A stretch of 64,000 nt of DNA from the NCBI RefSeq assembly GCF_964204645.1, contig NC_134028.1, positions 17,396,153-17,460,152 of the forward strand, in the 5' to 3' direction. Origin of the DNA: Tubulanus polymorphus. Lineage: Eukaryota; Nemertea; Palaeonemertea; Tubulaniformes; Tubulanidae. Shown here in pieces: positions 1-8,193 of the stretch. The translations under genes were made by a program, and so were the position numbers. The notes under the pieces were generated by a model. It saw nothing but the letters and a program-made list of their open reading frames with translations. It was not told the origin of the DNA and made no database searches. The stretch's first letter is position 1. Each line of letters starts with the position of its first letter.

Positions 1-311
1 CGAAAAAAATTAATTGTCGCGGGCGATAAAACCAAAATAATCAATTGTCACAGGCGATAAAACCAAAATAATCAATTGTCGCTGGTGATAAAACCAAAAT
101 ATTGAATTGTCGCGGGCGACAAAACCAAAAAAATGAATTGTCGCAGGCGATAAAACCAAAATAATGAATTGTCGCGGGCGACAAAACCAAAATATTCAAT
201 TGTCGCGGGCAACAAAACCAAACTAATGAATTGTCACGGGCGATTAAACCAAAATAATAAATTGTCGCAGGCGATAAAACCAAAAAAATGAATTGTCGCG
301 GGCGATAAAAC
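1..311. repeat. 31-bp minisatellite, copy A, first part
   Basis: Tandem degenerate copies of a 31-bp unit built around TTGTCGCGGGCGATAAAACC followed by AAAATAATGAA. The period can be read directly from successive TGAATTGTC starts (for example 1381 and 1412 in the second part of this array). Because 31 is not a multiple of three, all frames stay open for long stretches, giving repetitive ORFs rich in Phe, Trp and Ile that are not genes. The array runs off the left edge and is interrupted at 312 by a MITE. Confidence 0.95.
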
Positions 312-955
312 CACAGGGACTTGTCACAATTGATAATGAATGAATAAAACCAATATCAATGACCAGGTCCACTATCCCTGTATAATATAAAAAACAAGGG
401 TGGCAACAAATTACTACGATATCACGTGATTAATGGCCGCCCAGTTGATGACAAGTTGAACGCCGTGTTCGTCCTCATTTTCGATTTTGAGCTTGTGAGC
501 TCACCCATCGCGTGGATTATACAAATAAATGAGATAAGCGTACAGGTATGACCGCGTTGTTTTAAAAAATGTATGGTTTGTTGGGGTTTTCTCTAAGATC
601 TCACATAGAAATCATCGTTTGAATTGAAAAAAACGACCATTTTGCTGTCCACCATAGAATCGGTAGACCTCCATTTTGAGCTATCTCTCGTCAAAAAAAG
701 GTGATTTCGTTGTGAGATAATTGTCGGAGAGTGGTGGTTGTAGGCTCGTTCGAAGCAGAAAGTCTTCTAGGTTGTATTAAAGCTTATTTCATGTGAATCG
801 GTTGAGAATTTTTGGAATTACAGTCGATTGAAGTGGAGAAGTCATTGTCAGATTGAAAATTTGTTGCCACCCTTGTTATTTTATTATACAGTTGCAGGGA
901 TACTGGTACCCCCATCATTGGTCTCATCAATTATCAGTCGTGACAAGTCCCTGTG
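312..955. mobile_element. Non-autonomous hAT-type MITE inside the minisatellite
   Basis: A 644-bp insertion begins CACAGGGACTTGTCAC and ends with the inverted form GTGACAAGTCCCTGTG. Imperfect inverted-repeat similarity extends roughly 100 bp inward, including the shared inner segment ACAAGGGTGGCAACAAAT. It is flanked by an exact 8-bp duplication of minisatellite sequence, GATAAAAC (304-311 and 956-963), the target length typical of hAT elements. No coding region is seen inside. Confidence 0.85.
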
Positions 956-1662
956 GATAAAACCAAAATCATGAATTGTCGCGGGCGACAAAACCAAAAT
1001 ATTCAATTGTCGCGGGCGACAAAACCAAACTAATGAATTGTCGCGGGCGATAATACCAAAATAATGAATTGTCGCAGGGATAAAACCAAAATATTGAAGT
1101 GTCGGAGGCGATAAAACCGCGACAAAAAGAAAGAAAAAATTGTCGCGGGCGATAAAACCAAAATAATGAATTGTCGCGGGCGATAAAACCAAAATATTGA
1201 ATTGTCGTGGGCCAAAAATCCAAAAAATGAATTGTCGCGGGCGATAAAACCAAAATAATGAATTGTCGCGGGCGACAAAACCAAAATATTAAATTGTCGC
1301 GGGCGACAAATCCAAAAAATGAATTGTCGCGGCAGAAAAACAAAAATCTTGAATTGTCGCGGTCGACAAAACCAAACTAATGAATTGTCGCGGGCGATAA
1401 AACCAAAATAATGAATTGTCGCGGGCGATAAAACCAAAATAATGAATTGTCGCGGGCGATAAAACAAAAATAATGAATTGTCGCGGGCGATAAAACCAAA
1501 ATATTGAATTGTCATGGGCGACAAAACCAAAATATTGATTTGTCGCGGGTGACAAAACCAAATTAATGAATTGTCGCTGGCGATAAAACCAAAATAATGA
1601 ATTGTCGCGGGCGATAAAACCAAAATAGTGAATTGTAGCGGGCGACAAAACCAAAATTATTG
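956..1662. repeat. 31-bp minisatellite, copy A, second part
   Basis: Continuation of the same 31-bp array after the MITE. Some units carry a variant with CCGCGACAAAAAGAAAG, which also recurs in the arrays at 34.5 and 38.5-40.5 kb. The array ends where GTTTTGTCGCGTTATTTTTG begins, the same junction seen at the end of the 34-kb array. Confidence 0.95.
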
Positions 1663-2250
1663 TTTTGTCGCGTTATTTTTGTTTTGTCGTTTTGTCATAA
1701 TGTCGCCCTAATTTGCATATACGTGTTTTTTTTACGCATGGCCCTTATCAGCCACCATACTAAAGCCTTAAGGTCGCGTAAAACTCGATAAACACTTCAA
1801 GCGACACAGCGAACGATCTCCTTTCCCCCACAGCGAACGATTAACCTAGTAGAGGCTACTAGCCTATGTAGGCCTATGTATATGCGTAGGCCTAACATCC
1901 GGACAGATTGGTCGTAGGCCTATTGAATTTAATAACCCACCTAAATATCCTAAATTTTGTTTTGAAGTTCAATCCAATGAGTCCGTTAATAAACGCAACA
2001 ATTGTACTGTGTTTGTTTGAGACAGTAAAGCTCAGTACCGGTAGGCCTAAAGCCGCGTCAAACTCGATAAACACTTCAAGCGACACAGCGAACGATCCCT
2101 TTCCCCCACAGCGAACGCTTACTCCGAATGTCAAGTGTGAGTCCAGCATACGGAAAGGATTATGTGTTATATACTTGTATTTAGTAAATACCTTGTGCAT
2201 TTGACAATGATCGGTATGTACTGTAGGAAATATAGAGTATTGATGGTATT
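1663..2250. repeat. Body of long non-autonomous repeat, copy A, left half
   Basis: Matches 34915-35484 almost base for base, apart from small indels. It contains an internal direct repeat (about 1766-1850 and 2043-2125) that includes CTCGATAAACACTTCAAGCG and two CCCCCACAGCGAACG blocks. ORFs here are not conserved in frame between copies, so it is not coding. The body is split by Mav1 and resumes at 19457. Confidence 0.85.
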
Positions 2251-2256
2251 GATATA
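2251..2256. repeat. Target site duplication of Mav1, left (GATATA)
   Basis: GATATA directly precedes the terminus AGTAATAGGGG and occurs again at 19451-19456 directly after the opposite terminus. Six bases is the usual Maverick/Polinton target duplication. The uninterrupted paralogous site at 35485-35490 has a single GATATA, which confirms the boundaries. Confidence 0.95.
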
Positions 2257-2462
2257 AGTAATAGGGGTTTAGTTGTTCTATACCAAAGGTCGAAAGGTCG
2301 AGCCCGAGAAATTTTCCAAATGTTAAAATAACAATAATTTCTACTTGAATTAGTCGCGTACACTCCTAATTCAAGTAGAAATTATTATTATTTTAACATT
2401 TGGAAAATTTATCAACCTCAACCTCTCAACCTTTGATATAGAACAACTAAACCCCTATTACT
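2257..2462. repeat. Terminal palindrome (hairpin end) of Mav1, left
   Basis: The first 206 bp of the element is an imperfect inverted repeat with arms of about 95 bp and a loop near GTCGCGTACACTCC. The outer arm starts AGTAATAGGGGTTTAG and the inner arm ends CTAAACCCCTATTACT. The arms differ in a central block: the outer has AAAGGTCGAAAGGTCGAG, the inner the equivalent of AAAGGTTGAGAGGTTGAG. The same pattern is present in both TIRs. Confidence 0.9.
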
Positions 2463-2591
2463 CTATCTAATCACAAGCCTCATAATTTACAAGTCTCAAC
2501 ACGTTGAGTATTCCCTATTACACTAGCCAATCACAAGCCTCATAATTTACAAGTCTCAACACGCAGCTTGGTTTTCCCCACTGTTGAGTAG

Positions 2592-2599
2592 TATAAATA
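2592..2599 (+). promoter_or_regulatory. TATA box in left TIR
   Basis: TATAAATA in the context GTAGTATAAATAGGCGGGAC, about 90 bp upstream of the ATG of the truncated polymerase ORF. Downstream lie CACACGCGG / CATACGTGG / GGGACGCG motifs. As it lies in the TIR, the same promoter drives inward transcription from both ends. Confidence 0.6.
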
Positions 2600-2658
2600 G
2601 GCGGGACTCACACGCGGTAGGACTCATACGTGGCGGGACGCGTTGAGAGGTAAGTGTT

Positions 2659-2928
2659 ATGTTCAATTTTAATAAAAAATATAGTATTAAAATGGAAGCA
2701 AATAAGTACTACTGTCCAACATGTAATATCGATATAGATAAATCCCAAAAAGCAAGACACAATAAAACTAAAACACATTTAGAGAATAAATTGAAACTAG
2801 AATATTTACAGTTATATTCAGAACAGTTAACAAAGGGAAAAAAATTTATTGAATTATGGAATAATGATCCAAATAATGAACAATACGTTGAGGATCCGAT
2901 GTTTATACTAGAAAATGATTCTATTTGA
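2659..2928 (+). CDS. Chimeric short ORF: polymerase zinc finger fused to HNH-gene tail
   Basis: An 89-codon ORF. The first ~49 residues are the polymerase N-terminus (including the C2H2 motif CPTC...H...H) because the TIR reaches into the polymerase gene. The remaining ~40 residues (LQLYSEQLTKGKKFIELW onward) are a diverged copy of the C-terminus of the HNH protein at 3055-3729. As in the full polymerase, translation may begin at the second methionine (2692). It lies behind the TIR promoter, so it may be expressed, but it may equally be a by-product of TIR expansion plus a local duplication. No independent function can be assigned. Confidence 0.5.
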   Translation: MFNFNKKYSIKMEANKYYCPTCNIDIDKSQKARHNKTKTHLENKLKLEYLQLYSEQLTKGKKFIELWNNDPNNEQYVEDPMFILENDSI

Positions 2929-3054
2929 GCCTATATACATTCAATGTACAGAGCTATGGAATAAATCTATAAATTCACAGCTGTTACAGCTGTTACTATG
3001 GCGCTGAGATATTATAAAATATTAACCAATTTAGTAAAAAAATACGTATAATAA

Positions 3055-3729
3055 ATGGAACCAGAACAACCACAAACTATCAATATTACAAATAACACTG
3101 GTGTTATAAACATATACTACAAGAAGTGTTCTAAATGTGAATTAGATAAATCATTAACAGAATTTAGTAAGCGTAAGATTAGCAAAGATGGTTTTCAATA
3201 TTGTTGTAAAACTTGTACTAAACTATATACTAAACAATATCGAGAAGATAATATAGAACATTATAATTATTATATGGCAGAATATATGAGAGAAAGATAT
3301 CAAACAGATCTTAATTTTAGATTGAAACAATGCTTAAGGACTAGATTAACACAATTATTCAACAAAGAAACACATTCAGAAACACTATCTAATTTATTGG
3401 GTTGTTCAGATGAATTTCTCATATCATGGATAATATATCAATTCGATGATAAAATGAATGTAGATAATTATGGGGATTATTACCATATTGATCATGTGTT
3501 ACCAATATCTAAATTTAACATGAATGATGAATACAATAAAAAACTTATTTGGGGTTGGAAAAATTTAAGGCCTTTAGAAAAGAAAGAAAATCAAACCAAA
3601 TCTAATAAACTAGATTTACAGTTATATTTAGAACAGTTAACAAAAGCAAAGAAATTTATTGATCAATGGAATAATAATCCAAATAATGAACAATACGTTG
3701 AGGAATTTGATATCAAGGATCCGAAATGA
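3055..3729 (+). CDS. HNH endonuclease-like protein with N-terminal zinc ribbon
   Basis: A 224-residue protein. Residues ~24-60 hold paired cysteines (CSKC ... CCKTC), a zinc-ribbon pattern often placed before HNH domains in viral and phage nucleases. Residues ~140-185 carry the HNH core HIDHVLPISKF ... WKNLRPLEKKEN, with His-Asp-His of the beta-beta-alpha-metal fold and the trailing Asn of WKNL. Such nucleases are known from giant viruses and phages and can act as homing or recombination enzymes; its job here is inferred. The start is AATAAATGG, matching the other genes of the element. The C-terminal ~35 residues are duplicated in the ORF upstream. It is not one of the core Maverick genes. 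Confidence 0.75.
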   Translation: MEPEQPQTINITNNTGVINIYYKKCSKCELDKSLTEFSKRKISKDGFQYCCKTCTKLYTKQYREDNIEHYNYYMAEYMRERYQTDLNFRLKQCLRTRLTQLFNKETHSETLSNLLGCSDEFLISWIIYQFDDKMNVDNYGDYYHIDHVLPISKFNMNDEYNKKLIWGWKNLRPLEKKENQTKSNKLDLQLYLEQLTKAKKFIDQWNNNPNNEQYVEEFDIKDPK

Positions 3730-3736
3730 CTTATCT

Positions 3737-3758
3737 GGACAGTTATAGTTACTGCTCC
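3737..3758 (+). other. Conserved intergenic hairpin (possible 3'-end signal)
   Basis: GGACAGT-TATAGTT-ACTGCTCC can fold into a stem. It is embedded in a longer block (about 3727-3785, TGACTTATCTGG ... ATAGATAGACAA ... AGTAGTGAGATAT) that recurs at 48907-48965 (inverted) and 63876-63935. In those copies the stem is CAAT/ATTG instead of CAGT/ACTG, so pairing is kept by matched changes. Here it lies just after the HNH gene. Confidence 0.6.
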
Positions 3759-3786
3759 TAATAGATAGACAATAGTAGTGAGATAT

Positions 3787-4010
3787 CAAATAGAATTTAA
3801 ATAAAATATAATAAAAAAAACAATAACTTCAACTAGCTAGTGAATTCTATTATATTTTTAATATTTTCTTTTCAAAAAGAGAATACTTTATATTTTGAAT
3901 AGATCCGAATAGAAATTCTTTAAATTCAAATAGCTAGTATCAGTAGTCAATACTAGAATTCTTTAGCTTTAACTAGCTAGTATCATTTGAAGAATACTTA
4001 TAATATTTTT
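3787..4010 (+). repeat. CTAG-rich degenerate repeats upstream of the 200-residue gene
   Basis: AT-rich non-coding stretch with three AACTAGCTAGT or ATAGCTAGT units (about 3832, 3930 and 3971) and GAATTCT(A/T)T blocks. A comparable array of CTAGTT/GCTTGTTAATCTAG units sits in front of the homologous gene in the relic at 47683-47950. Possible enhancer, origin or recombination repeats; function unknown. Confidence 0.5.
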
Positions 4011-4037
4011 TTTGCTTTTTTTTCTCTAATATAAATG
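4011..4037 (+). promoter_or_regulatory. T-tract plus TAAATG start motif, 200-residue gene
   Basis: Long T-runs followed by CTCTAATATAAATG, with the ATG inside the motif. The same arrangement is found at the starts of most Mav1 genes on both strands. Confidence 0.55.
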
Positions 4038-4637
4038 TCAAAGAAATCTAATAAGAATAGTATTGATATTGAAAAAACATTAGATGATTTAGGTATTAGT
4101 GATAATAAAGATACAGTTGTTTCTAATTCTATTCAAGTTAATAACAATATAGATTATGAATACTATTTATATTGTAAGCATCATCTTGAATTATTAATTG
4201 CTGGCGGGAAATCTAAGGACTTCTTAGGAAAAATAATAACTTTTCAAGAACTAGACTCTATGAAACCCGATAAAGTAATAAAATATTTTAAGATTTATGA
4301 AGAGGCAAGATTAGCTAGAATAAACGACTCTATAAGTGATGGAATTGTCAAATGTTATTCTAAGTTATGTAACCAGTTAATACCAATTGATGATGAAAAT
4401 AAATTATATAATGATTTGAAAAATGACTACTTAGTTATGACTGAATTACAAAAATGGGTTGGTTATGCTTCATTTCAATTAGGATCGGTTATGACATTGA
4501 TTTCTACTGGTGTCATAACATTTTCGAACATCAAGCCTATGGAATATAAATCAGGCAAGAACGAAACAGATGTACTACAACCAAACAGTGAAACAGAAAA
4601 TGAATCAGAACAAAAATTAACTAAAATAAATGAGTGA
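4035..4637 (+). CDS. Conserved Maverick protein of unknown function (200 aa)
   Basis: Acidic, mostly helical-looking protein with no catalytic motif that I recognise. Residues ~45-100 (YYLYCKHHLELLIAGGK ... KYFKIYEEARLARIND) and ~125-165 (NDYLVMTELQKWVGYASF ... STGVITFSNI) are the conserved parts; the second is hydrophobic and could be membrane-associated. A broken homologue is at 47970-48515 in a diverged relic, again followed by the next gene, so the pair is a stable module. The stop overlaps the start of the next ORF (ATAAATGAGTGATGG). The product may be one of the unassigned virion or accessory proteins (PX/PW type) of Polintons, but I cannot place it by sequence alone. Confidence 0.7.
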   Translation: MSKKSNKNSIDIEKTLDDLGISDNKDTVVSNSIQVNNNIDYEYYLYCKHHLELLIAGGKSKDFLGKIITFQELDSMKPDKVIKYFKIYEEARLARINDSISDGIVKCYSKLCNQLIPIDDENKLYNDLKNDYLVMTELQKWVGYASFQLGSVMTLISTGVITFSNIKPMEYKSGKNETDVLQPNSETENESEQKLTKINE

Positions 4638-5013
4638 TGGAGTTAAGAAAAAAGCTAGATCCGAGAAACAAATTAAATGGGCAAGAGAATTAGGTAAAAG
4701 ATCTTCAGAATTAAAAAAAGCTAAGAAAAAGAAATTAACTGATATAAATGAATCACAGACTTTATCTGATGGTGCCGTACGACACCCACACGGTGGTATT
4801 GATTCAAATAATAATCCATCTAATTCTTCTAATGCTGGAAGTAATTATAAATTATATATTACAATTGGATTAGTAACAGTTATTATATTATCCGGTGTAA
4901 TATATAAATCAAAATTCAAATCTGATGATAAAGATGATTCCAATGATGATAAACCTATTATACCAGAAAATAAATCAAATGAAACTAAATCTAAATTATT
5001 ATTAATGGATTAA
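4630..5013 (+). CDS. Basic single-pass membrane protein (127 aa)
   Basis: N-terminal ~35 residues are strongly basic (KKKARSEKQIKWARELGKRS ... KKAKKKK), then a Ser/Asn-rich linker, a transmembrane segment at ~76-94 (LYITIGLVTVIILSGVIY), and an acidic tail. The relic at 48504-48861 keeps the same layout (KKPRTQKQIEWSRQLG, a hydrophobic segment, C-terminal Met-Asp), so the architecture is conserved between subfamilies. The start overlaps the preceding stop and carries the AATAAATG motif. It could be a DNA-binding membrane protein or virion component; function is unknown. Confidence 0.7.
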   Translation: MSDGVKKKARSEKQIKWARELGKRSSELKKAKKKKLTDINESQTLSDGAVRHPHGGIDSNNNPSNSSNAGSNYKLYITIGLVTVIILSGVIYKSKFKSDDKDDSNDDKPIIPENKSNETKSKLLLMD

Positions 5014-5016
5014 AAT

Positions 5017-6105
5017 ATGATGAAAAAAGAACAATATTTGAGAGAGTTATATTATAACCCAGAAAGTGAAGTATCATATTCTAACGTTTCAGAATTATGG
5101 AATAAAATTAAATCTGATAAAGAAAAAATAAAATATAGTGAATTAAAATCATGGTTACAAAATCAACCAACATATCAAATCCACAAGAAAATGGATAAAA
5201 AATATTTAACAAGAAAAGTAATGGTTTCATATATTGACCAACAATGGCAAGCTGATTTAATTGACATGAAAAACTTAGAAGAATATAACAAAGGATATTT
5301 TTGGATACTAAATGTTATAGATATATTCAGTAGATACGCATGGAGTATCCCGATTAAAAATTAAACTGGTATAGAAGTTACAAATTCTTTCAAATTAATA
5401 TTTAAAGAAGCTATCCCAGATAAAATACAATTTGATGAAGGTAAAGAATTTTATAACAAACATTTTAAAAAACTATTATCTGATAACGATGTAGAATATT
5501 TTTCAACACATTCAGATAAAAAAGCATCTGTTATAGAAAGATTTAATAAAACATTGAAAACTAGAATGTGGAAATATTTCACCGCTAATGAAACATATAA
5601 ATATATCGATGTGTTAGATGATTTAGTTAAAGGTTATAATAATTCTAAACATAGTTCTATAAATATGAAACCTATACAAGCTAGAAAAGAAGAAAATTCA
5701 GAAATAGTTTGGAATAATTTATATGGAGCATTTGTTACACATGATTTTGGAGAACCTAAATTTAAAATAGGAAAACATGTTAGAATTTCTAAATATAGAA
5801 AAACATTTTATAAAGGTTATACACCTAATTTTACTGAAGAAATATTTAAAATTAAAAAGATAATATTAACTAAACCATTTGTTTATAAATTAGAAGATCT
5901 AAAAGATGAAGAAATATTAGGTTATTTTTATGAACAAGAATTATCATTAGTACCAAATCCAGATGAAATAGAATACAAAATAGAAAAGGTATTGAAAACA
6001 AAAACTCTTAAAGGAAAAAAGTATTCTCTGGTGAAATATAAAGGATATGATGATAAATTTAATGAATGGATTTTATCTAGTAAAATTAAAAGAATAAATG
6101 AATAA
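5017..6105 (+). pseudogene. Retroviral-type integrase with chromodomain, interrupted by one stop
   Basis: Maverick c-integrase that would insert the element DNA and create the 6-bp duplication. The N-terminal part (to codon ~115) holds the first catalytic Asp in QADLIDM. A single TAA at 5362-5364 interrupts the frame, and reading resumes in the same frame through the second Asp (QFDEGKEF) and the catalytic Glu (VIERFNKTL). A C-terminal chromodomain follows (IEKVLKTK ... KYKGYDDKFNEWI), known in Maverick and chromovirus integrases for chromatin targeting. The stop looks like a single-base change. The end overlaps the ATPase start (AATAAATGAATAAAG). All three D-D-E residues are still visible, so the inactivation appears recent. 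Confidence 0.9.
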
Positions 6106-6712
6106 AGATTTATTTATATTTGAACCACATAATATGTTAGTTACTGGAGTTACAAATTGTGGTAAAACACACTTCATATTAGACTTGTTAGAAACTATTT
6201 ATAAGAATCATTTTGATAATATAATATTATTCTGCCCAACTTATGAAATGAATGAAACATATAATAGAGATATAGTTTTTAAAGATAAAAAGTTTATTAT
6301 ATTAAATTCTAAAACAGTGAAAGATAATTTAGATAATTGTATAAAAATTGCATTAGATATTTATAAAGGATCTAATACATTATTTATTATCGATGATTGC
6401 GCAAATTTACATGATTCTAAAATTAGAGAAAGTGAGTTATGTTATTTAGCTTTCTCTGGGAGACATTTTGGGATAACAACTTGGGTTTTAAATCAGAAAT
6501 ATAATTCAATTGTGAAAGACTTTAGAGAGAATATAAGATTTCTAGTTTTATTCTACAACAAAGATAGAAAATCTATGCAACAATCATTGGAAGAAAATCA
6601 AATTATACCTCCTGAATTACATGATGAATATATGAATAAATTAAAAAATAATAAAGGTTCCAAATTACTTATGAGATTACAATTTCCATATGAATATAAA
6701 TTTATAAAATAA
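6098..6712 (+). CDS. A32-like FtsK/HerA packaging ATPase
   Basis: 204 residues, the usual size for Polinton ATPases. Walker A is GVTNCGKTH (residues ~17-25), Walker B is LFIIDDCANL (~93-102), and a conserved arginine-rich stretch SGRHFGITTWVLNQKY (~120-135) follows. By homology with vaccinia A32 and virophage/Polinton ATPases it would pump the element DNA into capsids. It overlaps the integrase end and is the last plus-strand gene before the convergent junction. The start has the AATAAATG motif. A damaged homologue lies at 47055-47682. Confidence 0.92.
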   Translation: MNKDLFIFEPHNMLVTGVTNCGKTHFILDLLETIYKNHFDNIILFCPTYEMNETYNRDIVFKDKKFIILNSKTVKDNLDNCIKIALDIYKGSNTLFIIDDCANLHDSKIRESELCYLAFSGRHFGITTWVLNQKYNSIVKDFRENIRFLVLFYNKDRKSMQQSLEENQIIPPELHDEYMNKLKNNKGSKLLMRLQFPYEYKFIK

Positions 6713-6729
6713 AATCCTAATTCAAAATA

Positions 6730-7103
6730 TTATAGAATTCACTGTATACTAATGGATGAGTGGATGAATTGGATGAATTGGATGAGTGGATGAATGGATG
6801 AGTGTAATAATATATAATTTACATATGTTTTTTATTTTTAAAACAGTAAGAGTTTGATTTGAAGTTATTTTATCAATTTTATACTATATTTAAATATTAT
6901 TTTAATAATATATATATATATATTGTGTTAAATTTAATAAAGAATAAAAATATTATATTTATACTCATACTATTCTTCCAATTTATGTGTTAAAAAGTAA
7001 AATATATATATTATTATACTCATCCACTCTTCCACTCATCCAATTCTTCCAACTCATCCAACTCATCCATTCATCCATCAATATACAGTGAATTCTATAA
7101 TCT
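6730..7103. repeat. Large inverted repeat at the convergent gene junction
   Basis: Left arm 6730-6803 begins TTATAGAATTCACTGTATA, then repeats of GGATGAGT/GGATGAATT. Right arm 7020-7100 has the reverse complement: TCATCCA repeats ending TATACAGTGAATTCTATAA. Between them is ~215 bp of nearly pure A/T. The structure sits exactly between the ATPase and the minus-strand zinc-finger gene, so it could be a two-way terminator, a replication origin, or both. Confidence 0.8.
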
Positions 7104-7105
7104 TT

Positions 7106-8161
7106 TTAATTTTCATTTTCATATTTTTCTTTAAGCTTATTGTATTCTAAATATATATCCCTTTGCATTTTCTTTGGTATAATTCCTAAATAATTCTCGA
7201 GTTTATATTTCCTAAATGTTTCTCTTGAAAATATTTTTGGAATATAATTTTCGATTTCAGTTTTAGATGGATGTTTATTTAAAAATTCTCTAAAATCATC
7301 ATATTTAAGTTCAAATAAATTCATTGCATAAGTAACATTTGGTTTAAAGTTATCTAACTTTTTCAATATGGTAACTATATCATTACTCAATAAATAATCT
7401 ATAAATGTTTTTCTATACCACCGATAATCTAATATATTCTTATTATTAAATTTTGGATTTATAACTGTTGGATTTTCTATTACATTATCTGTACCAATAT
7501 GTTTAATTGAGTATTTATGATTCAATTGTTTATCATATATTACATATTCTTTACATTTTTCACACCAAGATTTAAATACTTGTATTGCATGGGCCGAATC
7601 ATTTCCACCTTTTGTTTTTAATTTATAATGTTTTGCCCAATTAGCCTTTGTTATACATTCATTACAGAAGGCACAATAATTCTGATCCTCTTTGCATTTA
7701 TCTTTATATATATTGGCATATGTTTTTACTAATTGTAAAATATGTTCATCTTTTTTGATGTGTAATAAATAATCATTATAATTATCAAAATCTTCTTCAC
7801 AATACATACATCTGATGTTATCTTTTGGTTGAACATTTGATTTTTCTATTTTAGGTTCAATATTATATTCTATTTTTGTTTCAATCTTATCATCATTCGA
7901 TGTAGAAGGTATAACATTATCTTCTATTTTAGATTCAATATCATTCTTATCTTCTATTTTAGGTTCAATATTATCTTCTTTTTTAGGTTCAATATTATCT
8001 TCTATTTTTGTTTCAATATTCTTATCTATTTTACTTATTCTATATTTGAATTGATTAAAGTAATCTCCAAAATACTTACTGTATTCATCATAAGGTAATA
8101 TATAATATATATCTGATATCATTTCACTTGGAGATTGTATTTCATATATTCCACCTTCCAT
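7106..8161 (-). CDS. Zinc-finger protein with acidic/basic repeats
   Basis: 351 residues. Residues ~50-110 are low-complexity repeats of IEPKIEDN/IETKIEDN type. Then come a C2H2 finger (CMYCEEDF ... H ... H, ~120-140), a second CAFC ... H ... H type finger (~160-190) and a third CEKC ... H ... H (~198-220). The C-terminal ~130 residues have no recognised motif. Zinc-finger proteins of this type are often found in invertebrate Mavericks, but the role (DNA binding, transcription) is inferred. It is the first minus-strand gene after the convergent repeat. The start is in ATAATAAATGG. Confidence 0.7.
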   Translation of the reverse strand: MEGGIYEIQSPSEMISDIYYILPYDEYSKYFGDYFNQFKYRISKIDKNIETKIEDNIEPKKEDNIEPKIEDKNDIESKIEDNVIPSTSNDDKIETKIEYNIEPKIEKSNVQPKDNIRCMYCEEDFDNYNDYLLHIKKDEHILQLVKTYANIYKDKCKEDQNYCAFCNECITKANWAKHYKLKTKGGNDSAHAIQVFKSWCEKCKEYVIYDKQLNHKYSIKHIGTDNVIENPTVINPKFNNKNILDYRWYRKTFIDYLLSNDIVTILKKLDNFKPNVTYAMNLFELKYDDFREFLNKHPSKTEIENYIPKIFSRETFRKYKLENYLGIIPKKMQRDIYLEYNKLKEKYENEN

Positions 8162-8193
8162 TTATTATATACATTTTTATTAAAGTTAAAATT

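Larger units (their letters stand above)
2257..2805. repeat. Left terminal inverted repeat of Mav1 (549 bp)
   Basis: Inverted copy of 18902-19450; only a couple of mismatches were seen by eye. From the end inwards it holds a 206-bp palindrome, two direct copies of a segment containing AATCACAAGCCTCATAATTT (about 2468-2503 and 2529-2565), a TATA box, GC-rich CGGGAC/CACACG motifs, and the first ~40 codons of the polymerase gene. The repeat stops at the codons for LEY, after which the left copy runs into sequence duplicated from the HNH gene. Confidence 0.95.

Noticed and set aside
1908..2204. ORF of 98 codons, with a counterpart at 35147
   Set aside because: The frame differs between the two copies at the N-terminus and indels are not in multiples of three; the block is a non-coding repeat.
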